DNA of 50,827 bases from Candidatus Nitrosopelagicus sp. (GTDB lineage: Archaea; Thermoproteota; Nitrososphaeria; Nitrososphaerales; Nitrosopumilaceae), in contig JAOMBO010000006.1 in the NCBI GenBank assembly GCA_028344575.1, positions 1-50,827 on the forward strand. Direction: 5' to 3'. The notes under the pieces were generated by a model. It saw only the letters and a list, made by a program, of their open reading frames with translations, was not told the origin of the DNA and did no database searches. Position numbers and translations under genes: made by a program. Positions 26,860 through 35,900 of this stretch are shown piece after piece (within the stretch, counting starts at the first letter, position 1; every line of letters begins with the position of its first letter).

Positions 26860-28134
26860 TTAAGGCCAGATTCCCTTGTGTTCAAATGCTTCCATGACTC
26901 TTTGTACTGCAAGAACCATTGCGGCACGTCTCATGTCAATTTTGTACTTTTTAGAAATATCATAACTATCTTTTAGGCCTCTCACAATATTTGCTTCCAT
27001 TTTTCCTGCAACTTCATCAAAGCTCCAGTAATATCCCATGTTGTTTTGTACCCATTCCAAGTATGAGATACAAACACCACCAGAGTTTGCAAGTATGTCA
27101 GGAATAACCATAATTTTTTTCTTGTAAATGATTGGATCGGCTTCAGGTAATGTTGGCCCATTTGCAGCTTCACCGATAATTTTACACTGTAGTTTGTTTG
27201 CAAGTTTAGCGTCAATTTGGTTTTCTAATGCTCCCGGAATTAGAATTTCACATTTTGTCGTCAATAGTTGTTCAGTAGAGACTTTTTTACTTCCCGGGAA
27301 ACCCACTACACTTCCTTTCTTCTTCTTATGTTCAATTAATTTACTAACTTTGAATCCATTTGGAACAATTATTGATCCTTTAGAATCACTTGCACCAATA
27401 CATTTTGCACCCATCTTTTCAAGATATTCACCTGCAAAAGTAGATGCGTTTCCAAATCCCTGTAAAACAACTTTAGCACCTTTAAGGTTAATTTTTAATA
27501 TTTTGGCAGCACCTCTAACACAATATGCAGTACCCAATCCAGTAGCAACATTTCTTGCAAGTGAGCCACCCATTGGAATTGGTTTTCCAGTAATTACACC
27601 TGGAGAGTATTTGTTACCATTCATCTTGCTCCAAGTATCCATTATCTGTGTCATTTCTTTTCCAGTTGTGTAAACATCAGGTGCAGGAATATCTTTTTGA
27701 GGTCCTATTATTTCACCGATTTTATATGCAAATCCTCGAGTTAATCGTTCTAATTCTCCGTCACTAAGTTTGTCTTTTTTTGGATTGACAAAAATTGCAC
27801 CTTTACCGCCGCCAAGTGGCACATCAACTACAGCACATTTCCATGTCATCCAAGATGACAAAGCCATAACTTCGCGCTCCATATATTGTACACCACCTTC
27901 AGGATCAAAATATCTAATTCCACCTTTGTATGGACCACGGTCGTTGTTATGTTGTGATCTAAATCCAGTGAAGACACGTATTTTTCCATTATCCATTTTT
28001 ACAGGAATTTTAACACGGAGAACTTTATTTGGCATTGCAAGATATTCGCGTATACCTTTATCTTTAATTTTTAAAACGTCACAAGCGTCATTAACTTGCT
28101 TTGTTGCATTAGCAAAAGGATCATGTTTTACCAA
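26860..28134 (-). CDS. gdhA: Glutamate dehydrogenase
   Basis: A 424-residue Glu/Leu/Phe/Val dehydrogenase that links ammonia and 2-oxoglutarate to glutamate. The substrate-binding GPYKGGIRYF, the catalytic Lys in VPLGGGKGAI and the Rossmann motif VVLQGFGNASTFAGEYL are visible, and the length is standard. The start is TTG 28134; no ATG lies in frame between it and the upstream region. Whether it uses NAD or NADP cannot be read safely. The gene stands alone, with a palindrome in its promoter region. Confidence 0.95.
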   Translation of the reverse strand: MVKHDPFANATKQVNDACDVLKIKDKGIREYLAMPNKVLRVKIPVKMDNGKIRVFTGFRSQHNNDRGPYKGGIRYFDPEGGVQYMEREVMALSSWMTWKCAVVDVPLGGGKGAIFVNPKKDKLSDGELERLTRGFAYKIGEIIGPQKDIPAPDVYTTGKEMTQIMDTWSKMNGNKYSPGVITGKPIPMGGSLARNVATGLGTAYCVRGAAKILKINLKGAKVVLQGFGNASTFAGEYLEKMGAKCIGASDSKGSIIVPNGFKVSKLIEHKKKKGSVVGFPGSKKVSTEQLLTTKCEILIPGALENQIDAKLANKLQCKIIGEAANGPTLPEADPIIYKKKIMVIPDILANSGGVCISYLEWVQNNMGYYWSFDEVAGKMEANIVRGLKDSYDISKKYKIDMRRAAMVLAVQRVMEAFEHKGIWP

Positions 28135-28159
28135 GATGAATATTGTGTAATTTCAAATT

Positions 28160-28173
28160 ATACTTAAAAGTAT
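28160..28173. promoter_or_regulatory. Palindrome overlapping the gdhA TATA-like box
   Basis: ATACTT-AA-AAGTAT, 6-bp arms that match perfectly around a two-base centre. It is centred about 32 bases upstream of the gdhA TTG start, exactly where the TATA box should lie (reverse strand reads TTTTAAGTAT). Either an AT-rich coincidence or an operator that would block TBP. Confidence 0.4.
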
Positions 28174-28190
28174 CTTTCAGAAATATCAAA

Positions 28191-28200
28191 TTTTTTATCA
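28191..28200 (+). promoter_or_regulatory. TATA-like box for the epimerase-like gene
   Basis: TTTTTTATCA centred about 25 bases upstream of ATG 28221. The spacing fits a leaderless transcript. AT-rich background limits certainty. Confidence 0.35.
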
Positions 28201-28220
28201 TCTAACGTATTAGATAGTTT

Positions 28221-29099
28221 ATGAAGATGTTAGTTACCGGAGCAGGGGGTTTCATAGGCTCCAGACTATCAAAGAAATTGATTTCAGAAGGTCATGATGT
28301 TTACGGGATATTTCACGACTCTCCATGTCAGATAGATGGAATTCAAGTTATTAATGCAGATTTAAGAGAAGATGATTTTGATATTCCAGATGTTGAATTT
28401 GATGTTGTTTTTCATCTAGCAGCTGCCACCCCACTAGTTAAAGACAAAAAGAAACAAAAAAAAATCAATTATGATGGAACTGTAAATTTATTCAATAAAA
28501 TTAAAGATAAAACAGATTTCATAATTTATGCATCAGGATTAGGAGTATTTGGTAATCCAAAGGGCATAGTTGATGAACAAAGCCCTATCAAACCAGATAC
28601 AGATTTTGTCAAGATAAGATTAGATGCACAAAAATTTCTTGAGGATTCATGTAAGGAAAATGGTATTGGGTTTTCAGTGTGTTATTTTGGTGATGTATAT
28701 GGTGACGGTAGTTGGTTTACAGAGATGGTAGTTAAGAAATTAAAGAGTGGAATGATGAAGACTCCTGGAAAAGGTGATTACGACAAATGCTTCATACATG
28801 TTGAGGATGCAGTGGGAATTTTAGTATCGATTGCAAAAAATAATTTAAAAGATCAATCATATGTTTGTGCAGATTCAACCTCAGTTACATTCAAAGAATT
28901 TGTAGATTATACAGCAGATAAAATTGGAACAAAACATCCTGGAGGAGTTCCAATGTTTCTTGCAAAAGGAGTATTGGGAGGAGACTTGGTAAAATTATTA
29001 ACAACTCCTATGAAAATTTCAAACAAAAAAGTTTCAGAGATTTACAGTTTTGTTTACCCTTCATACAAAGAAGGGATCAATTCAATTCTTGATTCATAG
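28221..29099 (+). CDS. NAD(P)-dependent epimerase/dehydratase-like protein with altered active site
   Basis: A 292-residue extended short-chain dehydrogenase. The N-terminal cofactor motif VTGAGGFIGSRL and FHLAAATPLV are clear. The catalytic YxxxK pair expected after SPIKPDTD is replaced: F129 stands where Tyr is expected and R133 where Lys is expected. This suggests loss of the normal proton-transfer chemistry, or a binding or non-canonical role. Later parts (CYFGDVYGDG, CFIHVEDAVGI) still follow the sugar-nucleotide epimerase pattern. No sugar genes lie nearby. Substrate unknown. Confidence 0.8.
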   Translation: MKMLVTGAGGFIGSRLSKKLISEGHDVYGIFHDSPCQIDGIQVINADLREDDFDIPDVEFDVVFHLAAATPLVKDKKKQKKINYDGTVNLFNKIKDKTDFIIYASGLGVFGNPKGIVDEQSPIKPDTDFVKIRLDAQKFLEDSCKENGIGFSVCYFGDVYGDGSWFTEMVVKKLKSGMMKTPGKGDYDKCFIHVEDAVGILVSIAKNNLKDQSYVCADSTSVTFKEFVDYTADKIGTKHPGGVPMFLAKGVLGGDLVKLLTTPMKISNKKVSEIYSFVYPSYKEGINSILDS

Positions 29100-29127
29100 A
29101 TTAGTATCAGTGCCTAAAAGAACTAAC

Positions 29128-29137
29128 CCTTAAATTG
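29128..29137 (+). promoter_or_regulatory. TATA-like box for psmA
   Basis: CCTTAAATTG centred about 28 bases upstream of ATG 29161, fitting a leaderless transcript. Confidence 0.35.
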
Positions 29138-29160
29138 ACTCAGTAACTAAGTTTTTCATT

Positions 29161-29886
29161 ATGATGCCAAATCGTGGTTATGACATGACACCAACTATGT
29201 ATTCACCTGATGGAAGAATCTATCAAGTAGAATATGCATTAGAGACAGTCAAACGTGGTACACTGGCAATAGGAATTATGACAAAAGACGGCATAGTTTT
29301 GGCGGTTGAAGAAAAGACAAGAGCATTGCAGGTAGAAGGAATTACACAGAAAATTTTTCAGGTTGATGATCATATAGGAGTTGCAGCTGCAGGTTATATC
29401 CCTGATGCAAGAGTTCAAGTAGACAATGCAAGATATTTTTCTCAAAGTAACAAATTAACTTATGATGAACCAGTAGACATTGAAACAGTTGCAAAACATC
29501 TAGCAGATCAAAATCATCAATTTACACAATATTCAGGGGTAAGACCATTTGGCGTTGCATTAATTATTGCAGGAATAGACAGAAAAGGCGTAAACGTTTA
29601 CGTAATTGATCCTAGCGGAACTTACAATTCCTATTCCGCAATAGCAATAGGAACTGGCTCAGATGAAGTAAATGAATTTCTTGAAAAGAACTACAAAGAA
29701 GGATTAACAATTGACGAAGCTGCATCACTAGCAATCGCTGCAATCAATCTAAAAAGCGAAGAAAAATCTGGCATCGAACACATAAAAATGTCAAAAATAC
29801 TATCAGATGGAAAAATGATAGAAAAAATTTCTACTGAAGACCTAAAGAAATTTGACGAGGCCGCAAAAGGCAAATTTGTTAAATAA
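29161..29886 (+). CDS. psmA: Proteasome subunit alpha
   Basis: A 241-residue alpha-type 20S proteasome subunit forming the outer rings that gate substrate entry. The N-terminal YDMTPTMYSPDGRIYQVEYA signature is diagnostic, the processed Thr of beta subunits is absent, and GYIPDARVQVDNAR and SGVRPFGVALIIAG are conserved. Two tandem ATG codons begin the gene; the first is used. No beta subunit lies in the window. Confidence 0.97.
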   Translation: MMPNRGYDMTPTMYSPDGRIYQVEYALETVKRGTLAIGIMTKDGIVLAVEEKTRALQVEGITQKIFQVDDHIGVAAAGYIPDARVQVDNARYFSQSNKLTYDEPVDIETVAKHLADQNHQFTQYSGVRPFGVALIIAGIDRKGVNVYVIDPSGTYNSYSAIAIGTGSDEVNEFLEKNYKEGLTIDEAASLAIAAINLKSEEKSGIEHIKMSKILSDGKMIEKISTEDLKKFDEAAKGKFVK

Positions 29887-29937
29887 AATAGAATTTCTCA
29901 CGAATTGAATTATTAGAGTAATGATTTTGATGCAGAT

Positions 29938-30627
29938 ATGGGTTTAGGAAGCTATTGGGGAGAAGTAATAGACGTACTTCGCGAGATTATACCAGTTTAT
30001 GATAAAGTGAATTCATTTATCTCATTAGGAAAAGATGTTGAACATAGAAATAGAGCGATTAAGGGCAGAGTGAAGAAAGGAGATAAAATTCTTGATGCAG
30101 GTTCAGGATTTGGGAACATGTCAAAAACTGCAGCAAAGATTGTAGACAATGATTTGAAGATTATTCTTTATGATCCACTTGTGCCAATGCTAAAAAATAC
30201 GGATAGACTGTTCGATGAAAAAATTGATTCAGCATGCGGAGTATTTGAACACGTTCCATTTCAAGATAAAGAATTTGATGCAGTACTATCAGGATATTCA
30301 TTACGTGATGCAATTAGTTTGAAAACTGCAATTTCAGAAATGCACCGAGTTTTAAAAGAAGATGGTAAATGGGTGATAGTTGATTTGGGAAAACCAGATG
30401 AACCATTTTTTAGATTTGGTGTAACATTTTATCTTAGAATGATTTTACCAGTAATAGCACTAATAGCAGGAGGTAGACTTGGATTAAAGTTTGGTACACT
30501 GTATGGAACATACAAGCTTTGGCCACAAAATAAAAAATTAGAATCCATGTTGCTTGAGAAATTTTCAAGAGTAGAATTTGAAAAAGACCTTATGGGCGGA
30601 GCTATTATGGTTGCTGCGTACAAATGA
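29938..30627 (+). CDS. UbiE/MenG-type SAM methyltransferase
   Basis: A 229-residue class-I methyltransferase with N-terminal YDKVNSFISLGKDVEHRNRAI and SAM motif KILDAGSGFGNMS, both typical of the UbiE/MenG quinone C-methylases, then EHVPFQDKEFDAVLSGYSLRDA, close to the family's SLRN/SFGIRN region. Thaumarchaeota make menaquinones, so a quinone methylation role is plausible but not shown. Its stop overlaps the start of the MFS gene by four bases (ATGA). Confidence 0.8.
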   Translation: MGLGSYWGEVIDVLREIIPVYDKVNSFISLGKDVEHRNRAIKGRVKKGDKILDAGSGFGNMSKTAAKIVDNDLKIILYDPLVPMLKNTDRLFDEKIDSACGVFEHVPFQDKEFDAVLSGYSLRDAISLKTAISEMHRVLKEDGKWVIVDLGKPDEPFFRFGVTFYLRMILPVIALIAGGRLGLKFGTLYGTYKLWPQNKKLESMLLEKFSRVEFEKDLMGGAIMVAAYK

Positions 30628-31781
30628 ATAATAGACTAATCCTAGTTTACATAACCGGCATTTTAATTGGAATTTCATACGGACTCCAGGGTCCACTGTT
30701 ACCTGTTTTTGCAAAAAATGTAATCGGTGCATCATATGCCGATCTTGGAGCCATAGGTTTTGCTAATTTTATTCCATACATGTTCTTTCCGTTGTTTGTT
30801 GGGATTTTACTAAATCGCTTCAACAATGCGCATCTGCTTTCACTAGGAATTGGAATAAATTCAGTATCAGTATACTTACTTTCAATTTCACAGTCAGTTC
30901 CAGAAATAATGGGATATCGAGTCCTTACAGGAATCGCTCATGCATTCTTTTGGCCACCATGTGAAGCAATTATTTCAAACGTAAGCAAAGGAAAAACTCG
31001 CGTCAGAAACATTGCGACGTTTACCGGATTCTTTACAACGGGATTCATGATAGGACCGCTAATAGGATCAATTGTCTTAGAAAACTTTGATGAAAATTAT
31101 AGATTCATCTTTGAAATCGCAACTTACGTGCTAGTAGCATCAATTGTTTCGGCAATTGGACTTTCAAGAAACAGACCAATTGTAAACCATGAAAAGTTTT
31201 CATTTTCGTCAATCAAGGAAATAATAAAATTTCCTCATGTCATTATGATGTTAATTTACTGTACTGCATCATTTGGCATAATTTTGAGCATTTATCCGGC
31301 ATTTCTCAACGACAGGACCATGACTCCGGTCAACATTGAAATTTTATTTTTCATTTTTGGACTGTCCAGAATTATAACCCTCATAATGGCAAGCAAGCTT
31401 GCTAAAAATACAAGCCTTACGCTGATTTTAGCAACCTTTTCCATAGCAGCAGGATTGGGATTATCATTTTTTGTAGAAAGCATAGTTGAATTTGCAATTG
31501 CATTAACGCTTATGGGATTTGGATTCAGCATCTTCTTCCCACTAACACTGGAAATTGTTTTGAGCAAAACAAGAAAGGAAATTTCAGGTACAATGATTGG
31601 AGCTTACGAAACCATATTTGGTATAGGATGGGCTAGCGGACCGCTAATTGCAGGTGTGATATCCTATTTCTTTGGAAATGAAACGCCATATTTGGTGTTC
31701 TTTGTAATAGGAATTGGAGTTGCGATACTTTCAATATCAAAAAGAAAACTCCTTGAGCCTAGCAGGAATACAAATCTTTAA
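30624..31781 (+). CDS. MFS transporter
   Basis: A 385-residue permease with about 12 hydrophobic segments of the major facilitator superfamily (GLQGPLLPVFAKNVIGAS at the first helix; loop LLNRFNNAHLL in place of the usual DRxGRR). It is translationally coupled to the UbiE-like gene and followed after 15 bases by tatA. Substrate unknown. The base composition of the 3' half is slightly richer in GC than its neighbours, but not enough to argue for transfer. Confidence 0.82.
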   Translation: MNNRLILVYITGILIGISYGLQGPLLPVFAKNVIGASYADLGAIGFANFIPYMFFPLFVGILLNRFNNAHLLSLGIGINSVSVYLLSISQSVPEIMGYRVLTGIAHAFFWPPCEAIISNVSKGKTRVRNIATFTGFFTTGFMIGPLIGSIVLENFDENYRFIFEIATYVLVASIVSAIGLSRNRPIVNHEKFSFSSIKEIIKFPHVIMMLIYCTASFGIILSIYPAFLNDRTMTPVNIEILFFIFGLSRIITLIMASKLAKNTSLTLILATFSIAAGLGLSFFVESIVEFAIALTLMGFGFSIFFPLTLEIVLSKTRKEISGTMIGAYETIFGIGWASGPLIAGVISYFFGNETPYLVFFVIGIGVAILSISKRKLLEPSRNTNL

Positions 31782-31796
31782 TTTTAAAACAGAATA

Positions 31797-32162
31797 ATGA
31801 CAAGCATGGAATATTTCCTAAACATAATGGGAAGTGAATGGATGATAATCATTTTTGTTGCACTGATTTTGCTGTTTGGTACTAACAAACTTCCAGAAGC
31901 AGGTAAAAAAATTGGAAAGATGGTAGGAGAATATAACAAAGCAAAAACAGAAATGCAGAATCAAATCAACGATATGTCAAAAACAGAACCAGATAATCCT
32001 ACAATCGATGGACCAGTACAGACAGAGAGACAAAAATTAGAAAGAATGGCACAAACATTGAGAATTAATACTGAGAATAAATCAGATGTTGAGTTAAAAA
32101 ATGCAATTGATGCAAAATTTGGACCTCAAGAAAATAATGCAGAAAATAAATTTAAGAACTAA
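31797..32162 (+). CDS. tatA: Twin-arginine translocase subunit TatA/TatB-like
   Basis: A 121-residue Tat pore subunit that exports folded proteins. A short N-terminal region leads to one membrane helix (WMIIIFVALILLF), then the hinge and amphipathic helix GTNKLPEAGKKIGKMVGEY, as in the family, then a hydrophilic charged tail longer than in most TatA. No TatC is in the window. The stop overlaps the stop of the convergent methyltransferase gene by four bases. Confidence 0.87.
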   Translation: MTSMEYFLNIMGSEWMIIIFVALILLFGTNKLPEAGKKIGKMVGEYNKAKTEMQNQINDMSKTEPDNPTIDGPVQTERQKLERMAQTLRINTENKSDVELKNAIDAKFGPQENNAENKFKN

Positions 32163-32935
32163 TTCTTTTTATTTAATCGATATACATTTTTTCGTAATCG
32201 TTTTTGTGCAAAATTATAATATTCTTTAACAATTTCAAATCCACAAAAACGTCTATCTAACATTTTTCCAACTACTGCAACTTGACCAGAACCAAGAAAT
32301 GGATCAAATACAACATCATGTTTTTTACTAGAATACATCATTATTTTTTTAATTATTTCAGCAGGTAGTTTTGTTGGTGTTTTATCTTCACCAGTCCAAT
32401 ATTCACGCTTAATTTCCCATACATCCTCTTTATCACGATAATGTAGGCTATGACCATCTTCAGATTTTTCATTTTTCTTATATCTTGAAAATGAGTAAAA
32501 TTTTCTTTTTTTGGGATTTTTACATACATAAAGACAATGATAATGAGAGGTAACAAATTTATTTTTTGTAACAACGCCAAATTGATATTTCCAAATTATG
32601 TGATTAACTACAGTCAAACCAACATTATCAATTGCAATTAGTATATCTTTGAGATTATTCCAACCTGAAAAAATGTACATGCTTCCAGATTCTTTCAATA
32701 TACGATTAGCTTCAGAGATCCAATCATAACTAAATTGATAATAATTTTCAGGTAAAATTTCATTATAACCTTCTATGACATTAGAGCCTTTTCTATTGTA
32801 ATTTGCTTTTTTTGCTTTAAAATTAATGGCAAATGGAGGATCAGTGATTATTAAATCAATTTTATTTTTATCAATTAATTTCATTCCCTCTAGGCAATTT
32901 TTATTATAGATTTTATCGAAAACAATTTTTTGCAT
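32159..32935 (-). CDS. Site-specific DNA methyltransferase (orphan)
   Basis: A 258-residue amino-type (N4-cytosine or N6-adenine) DNA methyltransferase. The catalytic motif DPPF lies in LIITDPPFAINFK near the N-terminus and the SAM motif DPFLGSGQVAVVGK near the C-terminus, an order typical of the beta class. The target-recognition region lies between them. No restriction endonuclease gene is next to it, so it may be an orphan methylase for regulation or protection. The recognition site cannot be read. Confidence 0.88.
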   Translation of the reverse strand: MQKIVFDKIYNKNCLEGMKLIDKNKIDLIITDPPFAINFKAKKANYNRKGSNVIEGYNEILPENYYQFSYDWISEANRILKESGSMYIFSGWNNLKDILIAIDNVGLTVVNHIIWKYQFGVVTKNKFVTSHYHCLYVCKNPKKRKFYSFSRYKKNEKSEDGHSLHYRDKEDVWEIKREYWTGEDKTPTKLPAEIIKKIMMYSSKKHDVVFDPFLGSGQVAVVGKMLDRRFCGFEIVKEYYNFAQKRLRKNVYRLNKKN

Positions 32936-33006
32936 TAAATGATTCTACATACATCATTACTTAAAATTTGAGCAAAAAGAAAAAATGTAATGTATTAACA
33001 TTACAG

Positions 33007-33201
33007 TTAACGATAAGGGATCTTTGCCTTTTTTTTGTTCACTTCTGCTAATTCCTCTTTCAGATGTTTTTTGAGAAGATTTTCATGCTCTTTCTTATGT
33101 TTCCAGTATGCGTTAAGACATGCCTGTCTGGTTTTTGCACGATTTAATGCAGTTGTGAATTTTTTATGGCTTTTAGCCACATCAGATGTATAACCTGCCA
33201 T
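33007..33201 (-). CDS. Small basic hypothetical protein
   Basis: A 64-residue Lys/Ala/His-rich, mostly helical protein (MAGYTSDVAKSHKKF to KKAKIPYR) with one Cys and no membrane segment. Not recognised. It lies in its own space between the DNA methyltransferase and the SDR gene and does not overlap another gene. The high Lys content would suit nucleic-acid binding, but this is only composition. Confidence 0.55.
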   Translation of the reverse strand: MAGYTSDVAKSHKKFTTALNRAKTRQACLNAYWKHKKEHENLLKKHLKEELAEVNKKKAKIPYR

Positions 33202-33296
33202 AATTCCATGAGACCCAACATTGTAGTTAACCTTTTTTGTTTTATCATTATAGTGCCAAGAATAAGACTATTACAGAGATGGCCAGGAGATACAAT

Positions 33297-34124
33297 ATGG
33301 AAAAAGTTGCATTAGTTACAGGTAGTTCAAGCGGAATTGGGTATGAAACATCACTGGCATTAGCAAGAGAAGGATATTTCACATATGCAACAATGAGAGA
33401 TTTGAAAAAAGAGGCAGTAATTAAAAAAATTGCAGAAGAAGAGAATCTCCCTCTCAAAGTAATTGAATTAGACGTAGACAATGATGATTCTGTACAAAAT
33501 GCAGTGAAAACAATCATTGAAGAGAAACAAAGAATCGATGTACTAGTAAATAATGCAGGATGGGGCATATGGGGAACTGCAGAAAATATTTCAATTGAAG
33601 AATTTAGAGCACAATTTGAGACAAACTTTTTTTCAGTAGTCAGAATGATACAGAAAGTTGCACCCATTATGAGAAAACAGGGAACAGGAGATATAGTTAA
33701 CATTAGTTCAATTGCAGGAAGAATAGGATTTCCGGTTTCAACAGCTTACATTAGTTCAAAATTTGCAATAGAAGGTCTATCAGAATCTCTAAGATATGAG
33801 CTTGGGCCTTTTGGGATAGATGTCATAATTATTGAGCCAGGAGTCATAAAAACAAATTTCTTCGATTCAATGAAAACAGCAAAAAAAGCAGATGATGTAT
33901 ACAAAGAGATTACTGAAAAAGTGATTTCAGGTGTTAAAATGATGGCAGAAATGGGTACACCTCCAAAAGAAGTTGCAAACGTGATAATCAAATCATTGAA
34001 AGAAGAAAAACCACTACCAAGATATGTGGTAGGTAATGATGCAGCGATGTTTTTGGAAGCTAAAAAAATGAAAACAGACATTGAATTTGAAAATTATCTG
34101 AAAAAGGAATTGTATGGGGAATAA
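33297..34124 (+). CDS. Short-chain dehydrogenase/reductase
   Basis: A 275-residue classical SDR oxidoreductase. Cofactor motif TGSSSGIGYE, NNAGWGIWG and the catalytic Ser-Tyr-Lys set (NISSIAGRIG, then YISSK) are intact. ATG 33297 is used because AGGAGAT lies about seven bases before it; in-frame ATG codons at 33237 and 33279 add residues unlike the family. The substrate is not predictable. Confidence 0.88.
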   Translation: MEKVALVTGSSSGIGYETSLALAREGYFTYATMRDLKKEAVIKKIAEEENLPLKVIELDVDNDDSVQNAVKTIIEEKQRIDVLVNNAGWGIWGTAENISIEEFRAQFETNFFSVVRMIQKVAPIMRKQGTGDIVNISSIAGRIGFPVSTAYISSKFAIEGLSESLRYELGPFGIDVIIIEPGVIKTNFFDSMKTAKKADDVYKEITEKVISGVKMMAEMGTPPKEVANVIIKSLKEEKPLPRYVVGNDAAMFLEAKKMKTDIEFENYLKKELYGE

Positions 34125-34190
34125 CTCCCAGATTAGAATATATACGCCAAAGATTGATTTTTGTCAAAGTCCACAGGATTGTAAATTATA

Positions 34191-35861
34191 ATGAAATGGA
34201 AAAAATTAGAGCACAATGGAATACTTTTTCCGCCAGATTTTGAAACAAAAAAGATCAAGATCAAGATCAAAGGAGAAAGCGTAGATCTGGATATTAAACA
34301 AGAAGAAATGATTTACCAATGGGCAAAAAAGAAAGATACCCCTTATGCGCAAGATAAGATTTTTCAGAAGAATTTTGTTGCAGATTTTGCAAAAACATTT
34401 GGAAGTAAATATAAAAAATTAGAATTAGGAGATATTGATTTTAAAAATGCGTTTAATCTTGTAGATAAAGAAAAAGATGCAAAAGAACTTCTTACAAAAG
34501 AACAAAAAAAGGCACTTGCACTAAAACGTAAAGAATTGAGAGAAGAGATGAAAGAGAAGTTTGGAAAAGGTAAGATGGATGACAAAGAAGTAGAAATTGC
34601 AAATTACATGGCAGAACCTCCTGGAATATTCATAGGGCGAGGAGAACATCCACTACGTGGAAAATGGAAACCAAAAGTTACATCAAAAGATGTCACATTA
34701 AACTTGGGTAAAGAAGCAAAAATCCCAAACGGAGATTGGGGTAAAATTGTACATGATAAAGAATCAATGTGGATGGCAAGCTGGACAGATTATCTAACAC
34801 AAAAAAGAAAATATGTATGGTTAGCAGATACAGCAGGGATAAAGCAAGATAGAGACAAGGCAAAGTATGACAAGGCAAAGATGTTAGCAGGAGAAATTGA
34901 AACTGTCAAAAATAAGATTGTTAAAGATATGGGAAGCAAGGACGCAAAAGTTAGAAGAATATCTACAGTATGCTGGCTAATTTATCGTACCGCAATGAGA
35001 GTCGGAGATGAAAAAGATCCCGAGGAAGCAGATACAGTTGGTGCAACTACATTAAGAAAAGAACATGTAACATTAACATCTGATTCAATAAAATTTGATT
35101 TTCTTGGAAAAGATAGTGTGAGATGGCAAGAGACGGTTCCAGCGGTTAACAATGATAAACAATTCCATAAAAATCTTAAAGAATTAACATCAAAAATTAA
35201 ACCGGCCGATGAAATTTTTGGTAATTTAACATCAAGAGATGTTAATGAATATTATAAAACCGTTGTAAATGGATTGACTGCAAAAGTTTTCAGAACATTT
35301 AGTGCATCTACAGTTGTATCAAAATATCTTAACGATAATGGAGATGTCAAAAAAAGTTCCCAAATGGAAAAACTTTATCACGCAAAGCTTGCAAATCTAG
35401 AAGCTGCTAAAATGTGCAATCATAAGAGAACGATTCCTAAAACATTTGAGCAATCTCTTCAAAAAAAGCGTGATACACTGAAAGTGGCAGAGAAAGCAAC
35501 ACCTTGGGAGAAAAATGAAGAGACATTGAAGAAAGCAGAAACTACAACGACCAAAACGGATGCTCAAGAAAAGAAAAGAAAAGAGCGAATTTCAAAAATT
35601 AAACAAATGATCAAAAAATCAAAAACGAAGCAAAAAGAAAGAGTGGAGAAATTAAAATTACAATTAGACCTTACAGAAAAGACAAGAGATTACAATCTTG
35701 GTACATCATTAAGAAACTATATCGACCCACGAATTTTCAAATCATGGACAGATGAAGTAACAGCAGATTGGGAGAAACTCTATACATCTGCACTGCAGAA
35801 AAAATTCCTGTGGGTAAAGTCAGAAAATGAGTCATGGCAAAATGTCTCAAAACATTATTGA
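34191..35861 (+). CDS. DNA topoisomerase IB, eukaryote type
   Basis: A 556-residue type-IB topoisomerase that relaxes supercoils through a 3'-phosphotyrosyl link. The N-terminal DNA-binding core starts WKKLEHNGILFPPDFE, and GIFIGRGEHPLRGKWKP matches eukaryotic Topo I. The catalytic core holds TAMRVGDEKDPEEADTVG and FRTFSAS, a Lys-rich coiled-coil linker (about 440-495) follows, and the active-site Tyr lies at about residue 510 in TSLRNYIDPRI. This enzyme is present in Thaumarchaeota and eukaryotes but not in most other archaea, and is a lineage marker. Confidence 0.96.
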   Translation: MKWKKLEHNGILFPPDFETKKIKIKIKGESVDLDIKQEEMIYQWAKKKDTPYAQDKIFQKNFVADFAKTFGSKYKKLELGDIDFKNAFNLVDKEKDAKELLTKEQKKALALKRKELREEMKEKFGKGKMDDKEVEIANYMAEPPGIFIGRGEHPLRGKWKPKVTSKDVTLNLGKEAKIPNGDWGKIVHDKESMWMASWTDYLTQKRKYVWLADTAGIKQDRDKAKYDKAKMLAGEIETVKNKIVKDMGSKDAKVRRISTVCWLIYRTAMRVGDEKDPEEADTVGATTLRKEHVTLTSDSIKFDFLGKDSVRWQETVPAVNNDKQFHKNLKELTSKIKPADEIFGNLTSRDVNEYYKTVVNGLTAKVFRTFSASTVVSKYLNDNGDVKKSSQMEKLYHAKLANLEAAKMCNHKRTIPKTFEQSLQKKRDTLKVAEKATPWEKNEETLKKAETTTTKTDAQEKKRKERISKIKQMIKKSKTKQKERVEKLKLQLDLTEKTRDYNLGTSLRNYIDPRIFKSWTDEVTADWEKLYTSALQKKFLWVKSENESWQNVSKHY

Positions 35862-35900
35862 TTTTAACATTTAATTGCCATATTCTTAGATAAAATTCAT

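Noticed and set aside
27128-27673. A 181-codon forward frame opposite gdhA
   Set aside because: Antisense shadow of the conserved glutamate dehydrogenase; no ribosome-binding site or family match.
30624-31781. Horizontal transfer of the second MFS gene, from its slightly higher GC
   Set aside because: The shift is small, coupling to the upstream gene is intact, and no mobile-element traces flank it.
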